Shown here: piece by piece, positions 32,771 through 41,112 of the stretch
Layout of the letters: the number at the start of each line of letters is the position of its first letter
How positions within the stretch are numbered: the first letter of the stretch is position 1
NCBI RefSeq assembly: GCF_018613155.1
Contig: NZ_JAGGQU010000011.1
Span: 1 to 64,000, forward strand
From: Bacillus sp. ISL-55
GTDB taxonomy: Bacteria > Bacillota > Bacilli > Bacillales > Cytobacillaceae
Direction: 5' to 3'
Length of the DNA: 64,000 nucleotides
Notes under the pieces: model-generated
Seen by the model: only the letters and a program-made list of their open reading frames with translations
Told to the model about the DNA's origin: nothing
The model's database searches: none
Translations under genes and position numbers: made by a program

Positions 32771-33211
32771 ATGGACTTAGTTTATCGAGCCATTATTTAT
32801 CTTCACGTTGCAAGCGTGATTGCATCAATTGGGCCATTCTTCATTTTGATGCCCATTGTAAAAAAACTGCCTGATGCTGTGGGGAAAGAATTGGAGGCAC
32901 ACTTAGCTTTGTTGAAGTCAGTCGTGCGGCTGTCAAAGCACGCCGGCCATGTGCTGATTGGAACAGGAGTGCTACTCGTAATCCTCGGCCCATGGACATG
33001 GAAAACGCCGTGGATTGTTGGGACTTTGGCGCTGTTGTTTGCCTCCCTGTTCTTCCTCGCGAGGGCATTTTCGCCAACGCTACGTAAGTTTGCCGAAGAA
33101 GGCGCTAATAAAATAGAACTCTCCGCAAAATTGAATCGCACCATCTGGACCTACATCATCTTATTGATGTCGATGCTCTGGTTCATGGTCGTGAAGCCGA
33201 ATTTGTGGTGA
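32771..33211 (+). CDS. Four-helix membrane protein (DUF2269/CopD-like)
   Basis: A 146-residue protein with four predicted helices. It has the spacing typical of DUF2269/CopD-like small membrane proteins: YLHVASVIASIGPFFILMP in helix 1 with a His, HAGHVLIGTGVLLVILGPWTW in helix 2 (longer than shown) with another His, and TIWTYIILLMSMLWFMVVKP in the last helix. The conserved His pair hints at heme or metal binding (inference). It follows the ASCH gene by three bases. Function unknown. Confidence 0.65.
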   Translation: MDLVYRAIIYLHVASVIASIGPFFILMPIVKKLPDAVGKELEAHLALLKSVVRLSKHAGHVLIGTGVLLVILGPWTWKTPWIVGTLALLFASLFFLARAFSPTLRKFAEEGANKIELSAKLNRTIWTYIILLMSMLWFMVVKPNLW

Positions 33212-33270
33212 ATTTTGATGAAACCCGGGCAGCGTTGTCCGGGCTTTTAAGATTGACGGGATGGATGACT

Positions 33271-33404
33271 TGGTCGATATAATTCGGAATGTGGTCGATA
33301 TATTCGGAAATGTGGTCGATATAATTCAAAATCCGCCAATAAAATCAAAAATGTGGTCGATATATTTTATTTTTCGCCAATAAAATAATATATGTGGTTG
33401 ATAT
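33271..33404. repeat. Phased tandem array of TGGTCGATAT units
   Basis: TGGTCGATAT begins at 33271, 33292, 33313 and 33353, with a variant at 33395. The spacing is 21, 21, 40 and 42 bases, so the units keep a period of about 21. In the skipped positions a second phrase, CGCCAATAAAAT, appears twice (near 33333 and 33374). It lies between convergent genes in the 229-base gap 33212-33440. Confidence 0.8.
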
Positions 33405-33440
33405 GTTTTGATTTATGCAACTTCAGTACGAAGACCTACT

Positions 33441-34013
33441 TCATTTTACAAGAATCCCCTCTTTTAAAAGGGATTCAGTATCAATAATTACCGCAAATTC
33501 TTCATTCAGATTCGCCATCGTCATCGCATGAATCAACCCTGCTTCGTAGACTTCTCCATTAATCCCTTTCCGGTCAAATGTTGCTGTCGCATCAGTAATG
33601 AGGATCGGATTAAACCCATAATTGCCAGCCATGCGTGTTGTCGTTTCAACACAGTGGTTCGTCGTCAATCCCGTAATGACAATATGCTCACTATTCATAT
33701 CCACAAGGATTTGATGCAAATCAGTCCCGATGAAAGCACTGTTCACAGATTTAGTAATTACAATTTCCTCCTCCAGCGGCTGGATAAAGTCCATGAACTC
33801 AATGTCCTCTTTCTTTTCACTAAAAAAGAAGGAACTCTTATTTTCAGAGATATGCCGCACGAAGATAATCGGCCGCCCCATTTCCCGCCAATGCCAGATC
33901 AGTTTATCAAGGTTTTCTTCCGCATTGAGATTGTTCCTGTTCCCCCAGGCCGGGTTAAAAAAAGCCTTCTGTACATCAATCACAATCAGCGGATCATTTT
34001 TCGTTAATCTCAT
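33441..34013 (-). CDS. Isochorismatase-family cysteine hydrolase
   Basis: Hydrolase of 190 residues with the isochorismatase/nicotinamidase triad: Asp in LIVIDVQKAFF, Lys in ITKSVNSAFIGTDL, and catalytic Cys in TGLTTNHCVETTTRMAGNYG, together with the cis-peptide VITG-L segment. No metal-binding DxHxxH is obvious, so nicotinamidase is unlikely. The start was placed at the ATG at 34013, nine bases after GGGG. It is monocistronic. The substrate is unknown. Confidence 0.85.
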   Translation of the reverse strand: MRLTKNDPLIVIDVQKAFFNPAWGNRNNLNAEENLDKLIWHWREMGRPIIFVRHISENKSSFFFSEKKEDIEFMDFIQPLEEEIVITKSVNSAFIGTDLHQILVDMNSEHIVITGLTTNHCVETTTRMAGNYGFNPILITDATATFDRKGINGEVYEAGLIHAMTMANLNEEFAVIIDTESLLKEGILVK

Positions 34014-34203
34014 ATCCATCAGCCCCTTATCATTTATAAGGTAATTTTAATAATAAAAGGATATAATTTACATAAAGTTTCTTCGTTATTTAAGATCATT
34101 TCCTTTAAAATTTACTACATTTATGTCATCTTTCCTTAAAAACATAAATCAGGTATCTAAATAGAAATTCTCTTACTTAAAAAACATTAAACGGGGTGTC
34201 TGT

Positions 34204-34626
34204 ATGGACCAGGTGGATAAAAATATCCTTCACCATCTTCAGGATGACGGCAGGATTTCGATGACTGAATTAGGAAGGCGTGTGGGGTTATCCGTCCCTG
34301 CGGTGAAGGAGCGAGTAAAACGACTGGAGGAAAATGGAACGATTCTTGGATATCGTGCTATTCTCAATCCCAAAAAAGTGAACAAGCAAGTGCTGGCTTT
34401 TATCCTGTTTGATTCAAAGCGCTGCAAGGAATTCCGCGAATTCTGCATTGAGCATCCAATGGTCGTCGAATGCCACAGGCTAGCTGGGCAATATAGCTAT
34501 CTAGTAAAAATCCTTGCAGGTTCAGTAGAAAACCTTGAGGAGTTCATCGATGAATCAATGGCATATGGACATCCTTCAACTTTGATCAACTTGTCTTCAC
34601 CTGTGGAATTCAAACATATTACATAA
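34204..34626 (+). CDS. Lrp/AsnC-family transcription regulator
   Basis: A 140-residue regulator with the AsnC-type HTH (VDKNILHHLQDDGRISMTEL, then GRRVGLSVPAVKERVKRLEE) and an RAM effector domain (about 65-140) with GQYSYLVKILAGSVENLEEF. Length and motifs are standard. It is monocistronic, with a divergent isochorismatase-type gene 190 bases away that it might control (inference). The effector amino acid cannot be predicted. Confidence 0.9.
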   Translation: MDQVDKNILHHLQDDGRISMTELGRRVGLSVPAVKERVKRLEENGTILGYRAILNPKKVNKQVLAFILFDSKRCKEFREFCIEHPMVVECHRLAGQYSYLVKILAGSVENLEEFIDESMAYGHPSTLINLSSPVEFKHIT

Positions 34627-34629
34627 AAA

Positions 34630-34659
34630 TAAGGCTGCCTTCTGATTAATGGCAGCCTT
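34630..34659. terminator. Terminator between Lrp and SRPBCC genes
   Basis: Perfect 9-bp stem AAGGCTGCC/GGCAGCCTT with an 11-base loop. A good T run follows on the minus strand; it also sits directly after the plus-strand Lrp stop. Confidence 0.8.
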
Positions 34660-34663
34660 GGGA

Positions 34664-35125
34664 TCATTTCTTCGCTTCCTGCAGTGCTTCTTTTTCCACC
34701 AGATCCATAAAATCGGCGACGACTTTTTTGTTATTCTTTTCTCCGCCCAATTTCAGCAAGGTCTTGCCCAGGAAGTTAAGTCCAGTATTCTGACCTTGAT
34801 AGATAAACCTGGTTTCATCCTCCCCGACCTTGACCAGCGTGAACGCTGCTTCAACCTGAAATGCTTTTGCCAGCGTGAATCCGATTTTGTTGTGTTTTTT
34901 ATCAGGAGTGTTTTCGTACTCAAGGTCTTCAACTATGTACGTTTCGATTCGCTTTCCTTCTTTATATTTCTGCTCGTACTTCGAGCCGACGACTCCTTCT
35001 TTCTTTTCGATTACCTTGTTCTCCACCACATTCGGCATGATTCGCTGGATGTTCTCCAGCTGAAACAATGTCCAGATCGTTTCGATATTGACCGGAATGA
35101 TCCGCTCTTCGTGCCACTTAATCAT
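34664..35125 (-). CDS. SRPBCC (START-like) protein
   Basis: Protein of 153 residues with the Bet v1/START-like fold: it begins IKWHEERIIPVNIETIWTLF, has a long cavity sheet (VEDLEYENTPDKKHNKIGFT) and ends in a long C-terminal helix (KVVADFMDLVEKEALQEAKK). The start (ATG at 35125, ribosome site GGTGGAGG) overlaps the end of the MerR-type gene by eight bases, so the two form an operon. Such pairs often sense and bind small hydrophobic ligands. Ligand unknown. Confidence 0.78.
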   Translation of the reverse strand: MIKWHEERIIPVNIETIWTLFQLENIQRIMPNVVENKVIEKKEGVVGSKYEQKYKEGKRIETYIVEDLEYENTPDKKHNKIGFTLAKAFQVEAAFTLVKVGEDETRFIYQGQNTGLNFLGKTLLKLGGEKNNKKVVADFMDLVEKEALQEAKK

Positions 35126-35468
35126 CTTCTTCGCCCTCCACCCCAAATTCGAAGAAATCATCCATTTCTTCTATGAGTTTATTTAACTCCTGCACCTGAT
35201 TCACGAGTCCCTGTCTCTTTTTCAATAATATCTGTTCCAGATTTTCAAACGATTCATCGTTCACCACGGTCAACATTTCCTGGATGGTAAAATTAAATCG
35301 TCTTAGATGCACCAATAACCTTGCCACCAAATACGATCCGTTGTCATAATAACGATACTTATTATTTGGATCGATGAATACAGGCTCGAGCAGCTTGATC
35401 TCCGCATAATACCTGAGCGTCTCCTTGCTGAGCCCCGTCATTTTGGAAAATTCGCTTACCTTGTACAT
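35118..35468 (-). CDS. MerR-family regulator
   Basis: A 116-residue regulator: MerR winged helix (YKVSEFSKMTGLSKETLRYY, then AEIKLLEPVFIDPNNKYRYY) and a coiled coil (about 75-110) ending in an acidic tail. No metal-binding Cys. It precedes and overlaps an SRPBCC gene and probably regulates this two-gene operon. Ligand unknown. Confidence 0.85.
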   Translation of the reverse strand: MYKVSEFSKMTGLSKETLRYYAEIKLLEPVFIDPNNKYRYYDNGSYLVARLLVHLRRFNFTIQEMLTVVNDESFENLEQILLKKRQGLVNQVQELNKLIEEMDDFFEFGVEGEEDD

Positions 35469-35528
35469 TGCGGCCCCCTTATAGAAACATCTTAAACTAT
35501 GTAGCGCACCACAGTGTCAAATATTTTA

Positions 35529-35564
35529 TAAAAAAAAGCCGATGCATGAGTTCATACACCGGCT
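35529..35564 (-). terminator. Terminator of the ars operon
   Basis: A long imperfect stem (AGCCGGTGTATGA against TCATGCATCGGCT) followed by eight T on the minus strand, just after the IscA-like gene. Confidence 0.85.
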
Positions 35565-35571
35565 CTGTCTT

Positions 35572-35850
35572 CTAACAGCAATCTCTCTCATTCCCAGACA
35601 AAACGAACCCGTTTCCCTGCTGGTCAAAATCGAGCGTCGATTCCTTTGCTTCGATTTCGATTGATGGGTCGATTGCTACTCTGATTCCATTTGATTCAAT
35701 TACTTCATCATCTGATTCCGGCTCATCCAGAGCCAGGCCTAATTTTGGGCTACCTCAACTGATGCCGGCAAAAAACACACGGATGCCGGTTGCATTTTGC
35801 TCCTGCAGCAGCTGTTTTAGGCTGTCACGAGCTTGATCGGTGATTTTCAA
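35572..35850 (-). CDS. IscA/HesB-like protein with in-frame TGA (candidate selenoprotein)
   Basis: Reading TTG at 35850 (behind AGGAGGAAG) as start and passing one TGA (35757-35755) gives a continuous 92-codon IscA/HesB-like protein. Before the TGA it has ITDQARDSLKQLLQEQNATG and IRVFFAGIS; after it GSPKLGLALDEPES, and it ends in ERDCC. The family pattern is G-x-R-x-F...G-x-x-C-x-G...G-L-x-L-D-E, so the TGA (codon 32) replaces exactly the first conserved Cys. Eighteen bases after the TGA is a 7-bp hairpin with a UGGAU loop, matching bacterial SECIS spacing. HesB-like selenoproteins are known in bacteria. It is the last gene of the ars operon, 17 bases after the phosphatase gene. Alternative: a pseudogene with a single nonsense mutation. 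Confidence 0.7.
35718..35736 (-). promoter_or_regulatory. SECIS-like hairpin
   Basis: Minus-strand CTGGCTC/GAGCCGG (7 bp, one G-U) with loop TGGAT, starting 18 bases after the in-frame TGA. UGA-to-loop distance is 25 bases, and the loop has G in its second position; both fit the bacterial SECIS rules (16-37 bases, G among the first two loop bases). It lies in codons for a conserved LALDEP segment, so it could be incidental. Confidence 0.5.
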
Positions 35851-35867
35851 AAAAACTTCCTCCTATC

Positions 35868-36290
35868 CTATGCGCCAGGGAATAATCTTCCGAGCGCTGC
35901 TTTCATTTCGGGATTCACATTGATGACACTGCGGATTCCCTTTGCTTTTGCTTCTGCTTCCTCGATGTTGTCTGCTTCGCCAAGCTTCAGCAAGGTTCCA
36001 ATCGCGACGGTGCCTGTTCTGTTTTTTCCGCCAGAGCAGTGGAAATAAACATTTTTCCCGGATTCGTATGCGTTGATTACCTCGTCAATGGCTTGCTGGA
36101 CAGACTCATCCTGGTTCTCAGCATTGTCGACGATTGGCTGATGCTTCCGATTATAATCATAGTCGCCTTCTGCGTTTTCTGCACGCAAATCATACACAAC
36201 ATCGATTTTTTCCTTCTTCAGCAATTCAGGAATGGCGTCTGCTCCGCCAATGTAAATTCGATTTGGGATTAATTCCTGGTATTCACTCAT
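35868..36290 (-). CDS. Dual-specificity/tyrosine phosphatase-like protein in the ars operon
   Basis: A 140-residue cysteine phosphatase-fold protein. The P-loop HCSGGKNRTG (His84, Cys85, Arg91) is a full HCX5R motif; the general-acid candidate Asp34 is in VVYDLRAE. The short size and IYIGGADAIPELLKKEKID start resemble small DSP-type phosphatases such as those that act on phospholipid head groups or proteins. It lies 15 bases after arsA and 17 before the IscA-like gene, so it belongs to the ars operon. The role is unknown: arsenate is a phosphate analogue, and an arsenate-linked activity is possible (inference). Confidence 0.78.
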   Translation of the reverse strand: MSEYQELIPNRIYIGGADAIPELLKKEKIDVVYDLRAENAEGDYDYNRKHQPIVDNAENQDESVQQAIDEVINAYESGKNVYFHCSGGKNRTGTVAIGTLLKLGEADNIEEAEAKAKGIRSVINVNPEMKAALGRLFPGA

Positions 36291-36305
36291 CTATGAATCC
36301 ACCTT

Positions 36306-38078
36306 TCAATGATTAATCAAGTCCTTCATTTTATCGTACCCAATTTTTTCTTCGGGCTGCCATGGAACAATGCTTGTCCTCTCGGCGATCTCTTCACTGA
36401 CTCGCTTAATCCAGACTTTTTCAGCATCGGCTCTGCTCTGAAGAATCGGGTCTGTCGTTTGCTGTGCGTACAGGCTTTGATTGATCACCCACCATACCGG
36501 CTCAATCGACGCCCGTTTTAAATCATCGCGCAGCCGCGTCGCTTCAAGAACAGGCGTGGCTTCTGGCAGGGTAACGATGACCACGCTTGTTTCCTCAGGG
36601 TTACGCAATTTTGGCAATAAATTCTGGACGCTCTCAGAAACGTTACCCGTCGAGCGGGAGATTTCTTTATGGTACGATTCAGCAGAGTTCAGCAGCAATA
36701 ATGTATGTCCAGTTGGCGCTGTATCGATGACAACAATCTCGTCCTTCGACTTCTCCACGATATCGGCAAATGCCTGGAATACGGCAATTTCTTCTGTACA
36801 TGGCGAATTCAGATCTTCCTCCAGATAAGCTAGGGCATCCTCGTCTAACTGCTCCTTATTTTGAGACAGAACTGTTTCTTTGTAAGCCTGTACTTCCTTT
36901 TTCGGATCCAGGCGGCTGATGCTCAGGTTATTGTGGGCATCCTTCTGCTGGAATGTATACTCAAGATGTGCAGCTGGATCAGTTGTTGTCAAATGGACCT
37001 TCAAGCCTTTTTCCGCCAGTCCAACAGCAATTGCTGAAGCCATCGTCGTCTTGCCGACTCCGCCCTTCCCCAGCGTAAAAATGATCCTCATATCCTTTTC
37101 GGCAAAATCATCAATGAGTTCCTGCAAAGAATGCAATTTTGCCTCAGACAATTCCACTTCGCTTCTCTCAGCAGAATACGTCGCAGGCTTGAACATCCTG
37201 CGCAGATTGTCCACCCCGGTCAATGAAAAAGGAACAAAAGGCACTGAGAACATTCCGACCTGCTTCAAAGATTGCGGCAGATCCACCAGCGCTTTCCGCT
37301 GCCGGTCATAGAATGCTTTTGAAATAGGATCTTCTTGTACGTGACTCTGCAAAAGCCCATTGATGATGACTACCTGATTTTCCATGCCGATTTCCTTCAG
37401 CTCAGCTGAGGCCCTTTCTGCTTCAAGCATAGAAGAAGGTTCCGGCCTTGCAACAAGAATCAGTGTCGTCATGTTTGGATCTGACAATGCTTTTACCGTG
37501 GAAGTATAAAGCTGCTTCTTTTCTCCAAGCCCAGATAACGGTCCGAGGCAGGATGCGCCATGAGTGCTTTCCTCTAAAAAGCTGCTCCACGCGGTCGGCA
37601 GCTGCAGGAGCCTGAGAGTATGGCCAGTCGGGGCCGTATCGAACAAGATATGGTCATACTGACTGATCAAATCCTGGTTTGTGAGCAAATTGGAGAACTC
37701 ATCAAAAGCGGCGATTTCCACTGTGCATGCTCCGGAAAGCTGCTCTTCCATCGTCGCGACGACACTTTCCGGCAGTGCACTTCGATAAGGAGAAATCACT
37801 TTTTCCCGGTACTGCCTTGCAGATTCCTCGGGATCGATATTGCAGGCTGATAGATTCGGAACAGATGGAACCTCGACTGGCTCATTGCCGATTTCAATAT
37901 CAAATACATCCTGCAGATTCGATGCCGGATCTGTACTGACAATCAGTACCTTCTTACCTGTATCCGCCAGCGCAACCGCTGTTGCACATGCAGTGGATGT
38001 CTTTCCCACTCCGCCTTTTCCGGTAAAAAAGAGATAAGGGGTGTTGACTACATATTTCGGATGGAAAGTTTGAAACAT
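36306..38078 (-). CDS. arsA: Arsenite-stimulated pump ATPase ArsA
   Basis: ATPase of the ArsAB arsenite efflux pump; 590 residues in two homologous halves, as in E. coli ArsA. Each half has a deviant Walker A loop (FTGKGGVGKTSTACATA and TLGKGGVGKTTMASAI) and the signature DTAPTGHTLRLL / DTAPTGHTLLLL. Cys in LSGACTVEIAAF and NSPCTEEIAVF correspond to the metalloid-binding region. Genes for ArsD (metallochaperone, 14 bases upstream) and ArsB are in the same operon. The pump would work at the inner face of the membrane with ArsB. Confidence 0.95.
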   Translation of the reverse strand: MFQTFHPKYVVNTPYLFFTGKGGVGKTSTACATAVALADTGKKVLIVSTDPASNLQDVFDIEIGNEPVEVPSVPNLSACNIDPEESARQYREKVISPYRSALPESVVATMEEQLSGACTVEIAAFDEFSNLLTNQDLISQYDHILFDTAPTGHTLRLLQLPTAWSSFLEESTHGASCLGPLSGLGEKKQLYTSTVKALSDPNMTTLILVARPEPSSMLEAERASAELKEIGMENQVVIINGLLQSHVQEDPISKAFYDRQRKALVDLPQSLKQVGMFSVPFVPFSLTGVDNLRRMFKPATYSAERSEVELSEAKLHSLQELIDDFAEKDMRIIFTLGKGGVGKTTMASAIAVGLAEKGLKVHLTTTDPAAHLEYTFQQKDAHNNLSISRLDPKKEVQAYKETVLSQNKEQLDEDALAYLEEDLNSPCTEEIAVFQAFADIVEKSKDEIVVIDTAPTGHTLLLLNSAESYHKEISRSTGNVSESVQNLLPKLRNPEETSVVIVTLPEATPVLEATRLRDDLKRASIEPVWWVINQSLYAQQTTDPILQSRADAEKVWIKRVSEEIAERTSIVPWQPEEKIGYDKMKDLINH

Positions 38079-38092
38079 GGCTATTCTCCTTC

Positions 38093-38440
38093 CTAAAGCA
38101 GCGTTTTGCGCGGTTTTTCAGGGGTCAGGTCTTGGACATCCACGCCAAGCCAGCTAGCAAATTCTTCATTAGAAGGGTAGCTGCCTATCTTTTCGACCTT
38201 TCCGTCCACCATTACAAGCGGCAGTGCTTCTGGTCCTTTTTCATGCAATACCTTGTTCACTTCTTTATGTTCAACAAATGCGGCTGGATCATTGGCAAGA
38301 TTAAAGCGGCTGATTGGAAAGCCTTTTTTCTCCAGGATAAAAATGGCGGAGGCTACCCTAGTTAATTCCGGATCCACATTAGGTCCGCAGACGCCTGTAG
38401 GACAGCATAGTGCCGGGTCAAAGATTTTAATTGTCTTCAT
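38093..38440 (-). CDS. arsD: Arsenite metallochaperone ArsD
   Basis: Protein of 115 residues that hands arsenite to ArsA. The N-terminus KTIKIFDPALCCPTGVCGPN holds the three essential Cys of the ArsD family (CC-x4-C at residues 11, 12 and 17). The start is the ATG at 38440 with GGAGGAGAAG; an upstream in-frame start would enter the intergenic hairpin. There is no vicinal Cys pair near the C-terminus, as in many Gram-positive ArsD. It lies between arsC and arsA. Confidence 0.93.
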   Translation of the reverse strand: MKTIKIFDPALCCPTGVCGPNVDPELTRVASAIFILEKKGFPISRFNLANDPAAFVEHKEVNKVLHEKGPEALPLVMVDGKVEKIGSYPSNEEFASWLGVDVQDLTPEKPRKTLL

Positions 38441-38458
38441 CGCTCTTCTCCTCCTTAG

Positions 38459-38492
38459 AACAACAGCCAAGAGTTTCCCCTTGGCTGTTGTT
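38459..38492 (-). other. 13-bp perfect hairpin between arsC and arsD
   Basis: AACAACAGCCAAG/CTTGGCTGTTGTT with an 8-base loop. No T run follows in the direction of transcription and the arsD ribosome site comes right after, so an mRNA stability or processing element is more likely than a terminator. Confidence 0.6.
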
Positions 38493-38497
38493 TTTGT

Positions 38498-38920
38498 TTA
38501 TTTTCCAGTCTCAGCAAACGTCTTGATGCGGTCGCTGATTTGGTCACGCACGCGTTGGAACACGGCCCACTTTTCTTCTTCTGTTCCTTCAGCTTTTGCC
38601 GGGTCGTCAAAGCCCCAGTGCTCGCGTCTTACATGGGGAGGTGTCATCGGGCAGTGCTCATCTGCATGGCCGCAAAGTGTGACAACTAAGTCAGCATTGT
38701 TCAGGATTTCCCGATCAATCACATCTGAAGTCTGGTTCGTGATATCGATATCCACTTCCTTCATTGCTTTTACAGCATTAGGATTCAAACCGTGCGCTTC
38801 AAGCCCCGCACTCTTCACTTCCCACTCGTCTCCAAGATATTTTTTTGCCCATCCTTCAGCCATTTGGCTTCTGCAAGAGTTTCCAGTACATAAGAAGTAG
38901 ATTGTTTTTTTGTTTGACAT
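38498..38920 (-). CDS. arsC: Thioredoxin-coupled arsenate reductase ArsC
   Basis: Cytoplasmic enzyme of 140 residues that reduces arsenate to arsenite with thioredoxin. The low-molecular-weight phosphatase P-loop CTGNSCR (Cys11 to Arg17) and the two resolving Cys in [10 protein letters not shown] are all present, as in S. aureus pI258 and B. subtilis ArsC. It is 20 bases after arsB in the ars operon. All catalytic residues are intact. Confidence 0.95.
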   Translation of the reverse strand: MSNKKTIYFLCTGNSCRSQMAEGWAKKYLGDEWEVKSAGLEAHGLNPNAVKAMKEVDIDITNQTSDVIDREILNNADLVVTLCGHADEHCPMTPPHVRREHWGFDDPAKAEGTEEEKWAVFQRVRDQISDRIKTFAETGK

Positions 38921-38939
38921 TTAGATTCGCTCCCTTGTT

Positions 38940-40241
38940 TTATATAATGAGTAACCAAATATATAGACCTACCAAAGTGATGAACAGAGTAGGGATGGTT
39001 AAAATGATTCCTGTTTTAAAATAAGTGCCCCATGAAATCTTGACGCCTTTCTGTGAAAGGACGTGCAGCCACAGCAATGTTGCCAGTGAACCGATCGGGG
39101 TGATTTTAGGACCTAAATCGGATCCGATGACATTCGCATAAATCAACGCTTCTCGGATGACGCCAGTTGTATTAGTATCTGCAATCGCCAGGGCGTCAAT
39201 CATGACTGTTGGCATATTGTTCATGACAGAAGATAGAATCGCTGCGATGAAGCCCATGCCGATCGTTGCCACAAACAAGCCCTGATCAGCCGCAGCCTGG
39301 ATGACATCGGCAAGAATGTTCGTCAATCCAGCATTACGCAGTCCGTAAACGACTACATACATTCCAATTGAGAAGAATACAATTGCCCATGGTGCGCCTT
39401 TGACGACTGTTGCCGTATGGACAGCCGGGCTTCTCCTGGCCATCATCAAGAAGAAAATCGCGACGATCCCAGCAATGAACGATACCGGGATGTTCAGGAA
39501 TTCACTTCCAAAGTAGCCTACAAGCAGGATTCCTAAAACAATCCATGATAAGCGGAACATCTTCGCATCCTTAATTGCTTCAGCCGGCTTTTTCAAATCC
39601 GACATCTTGTAATTTTTCGGAATGCTCCTTCGGAAAAATAAATACAAGACTAAAATACTTGCACCTAATGAGAAGAAGTTCGGCACAATCATGCGGGATG
39701 CATATTCTACGAATCCAATATCAAAGAAGTCAGCAGATACGATATTTACCAGGTTGCTGACAACCAGCGGCAACGAAGTCGTATCGGCAATGAATCCACT
39801 CGCGATGATAAATGGAAAGACCATTTTTTCTTCAAATTTCAGGTTACGCACCATCGCCAGAACGATCGGGGTCAAAATTAGTGCGGCCCCGTCATTTGCA
39901 AACAATGCAGCAACAGCCGCACCAAGCAGGGTCACGTACACAAACATCTTGACGCCGTTCCCCTTGGCAGCCCTAGCCATGTGCAGGGCAGACCATTCAA
40001 AGAATCCAATCTCATCTAAAATTAGTGATATGATAATGATTGCGATAAATGCGAGTGTTGCATTCCAGACGATTCCGGTAACGTCGATTACGTCTTGGAA
40101 GTCAACAACACCGAAGATCAATGCTAGAATAGCTCCCCCTACCGCTGACCAGCCAATCCCAAGACCCTTAGGCTGCCAGATGACCAATGTCAGTGTCACG
40201 AGGAAAATCAGTGAAGCGATAATCGGTAATGACAAATCCAC
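38940..40241 (-). CDS. arsB: Arsenite efflux permease ArsB
   Basis: The 433-residue membrane pump of the ArsB/NhaD-like ion transporter superfamily has about twelve helices. [37 protein letters not shown] and [18 protein letters not shown] are typical ArsB segments, as is [19 protein letters not shown]. It exports arsenite (and antimonite), here probably powered by ArsA. It starts nine bases after the arsR stop. Confidence 0.94.
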   Translation of the reverse strand: MDLSLPIIASLIFLVTLTLVIWQPKGLGIGWSAVGGAILALIFGVVDFQDVIDVTGIVWNATLAFIAIIIISLILDEIGFFEWSALHMARAAKGNGVKMFVYVTLLGAAVAALFANDGAALILTPIVLAMVRNLKFEEKMVFPFIIASGFIADTTSLPLVVSNLVNIVSADFFDIGFVEYASRMIVPNFFSLGASILVLYLFFRRSIPKNYKMSDLKKPAEAIKDAKMFRLSWIVLGILLVGYFGSEFLNIPVSFIAGIVAIFFLMMARRSPAVHTATVVKGAPWAIVFFSIGMYVVVYGLRNAGLTNILADVIQAAADQGLFVATIGMGFIAAILSSVMNNMPTVMIDALAIADTNTTGVIREALIYANVIGSDLGPKITPIGSLATLLWLHVLSQKGVKISWGTYFKTGIILTIPTLFITLVGLYIWLLII

Positions 40242-40250
40242 ACACCTCCG

Positions 40251-40595
40251 TTAATCACAGGAAATCCGTTTTCCCTGCTTTTCAAGTTCTGTTAACTTTT
40301 CTTCCTGGCTTGGAAGTGCATCCATGAGCAATTGAACAAATTCAAAATGCTCGTACTGCCGGTTCAGTGAATAAAACACCCACTGTCCCCTCCTGCTTTC
40401 CTTTACCAACCCTGCATCTTTTAGCTTGCGGATATGCTGACTGATCGCCGGCTGGCTGGCATCGAATATCGCTACAAACTCACAGACACAGCAATCGTGA
40501 TCAGCGAGAATCTTCATCATTGTCAAACGCGTCTTGTCACCAAGCAGCTTCAACACAGCAGCAGCCTGATCCATTTCAATACTTTGCTTAATCAA
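40251..40595 (-). CDS. arsR: ArsR-family arsenite-responsive repressor (ars operon)
   Basis: Repressor of 114 residues, ArsR/SmtB winged helix with DASQPAISQHIRKLKDAGLV as recognition region. The metalloid site is DHDCCVCEF, which contains the classic C-V-C of E. coli-type ArsR. The start is TTG, seven bases after GGAGGTGG. It is the first gene of arsRBCDA and has a promoter overlapped by an inverted repeat, consistent with autorepression. Confidence 0.92.
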   Translation of the reverse strand: MIKQSIEMDQAAAVLKLLGDKTRLTMMKILADHDCCVCEFVAIFDASQPAISQHIRKLKDAGLVKESRRGQWVFYSLNRQYEHFEFVQLLMDALPSQEEKLTELEKQGKRISCD

Positions 40596-40622
40596 TTACT
40601 CTCCACCTCCAATTACGGTATC

Positions 40623-40651
40623 ATCATATAATAATTTGCTTATATGTTCAA
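40623..40651 (-). promoter_or_regulatory. ars promoter with ArsR operator
   Basis: TTGAAC, 17 bases, TATGAT on the minus strand. The inverted repeat CATATAA-N8-TTATATG (40625-40646) covers the spacer and -10, where an ArsR dimer would block polymerase. Confidence 0.7.
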
Positions 40652-40811
40652 GAGTGATCGTATGTAAAAATTATTAAGAAATTGTAAAGCTGATGTATCC
40701 GCCTTATTTTGAACAATTGATGCGGATATTATTTATTGTGGCTATAAGATCAAGCAAGCGTTTTACCGCTGGATCTCCAGTTCTCGAGGTGGCTATTTCC
40801 TCATTTCATAT

Positions 40812-40840
40812 AAAAAAACGCCTGGGTTTACCCAAGCGTT
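40812..40840 (-). terminator. Terminator of the arsR2-permease-thioredoxin unit
   Basis: A 10-bp stem AACGCTTGGG/CCCAGGCGTT (one wobble) with a 4-base loop and seven T on the minus strand. Confidence 0.85.
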
Positions 40841-40862
40841 ATTGTGATTTTCTTATGTGATA

Positions 40863-41096
40863 TTAAGCCAATACACTCTTCAATTCATTCACTAAGAGCA
40901 ACTTGCCTGTGGAGACCACTTTTTCGTCGATGACTAACGCTGGTGTGCTCATGACTTTGTATTTCATGATTTCCCTGATGTCTTCTACTTTTTCTACCTG
41001 TGCTTCAAGCTGCAGTTCTTCAACCGCCATGCGAGTATTTTTTTCAAGCTCCTGGCATTTTTTGCAGCCAGTACCTAGTATTTTAATATTCATCAT
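40863..41096 (-). CDS. Small thioredoxin-like CxxC protein
   Basis: A 77-residue redox protein of the 'thioredoxin family / redox-active disulfide protein 2' type: beta strand NIKILGTGCKKC with the active pair C-K-K-C, then MSTPALVIDEKVVSTGKLL with the cis-Pro. It lies 16 bases after an ArsP-type permease gene, a pairing often seen in bacteria. It may reduce the permease CSCS site or its substrate (inference). AGGAGG precedes two consecutive ATG codons; the first is used here. Confidence 0.85.
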   Translation of the reverse strand: MMNIKILGTGCKKCQELEKNTRMAVEELQLEAQVEKVEDIREIMKYKVMSTPALVIDEKVVSTGKLLLVNELKSVLA

Positions 41097-41112
41097 TATT
41101 TCCTCCTTATAA

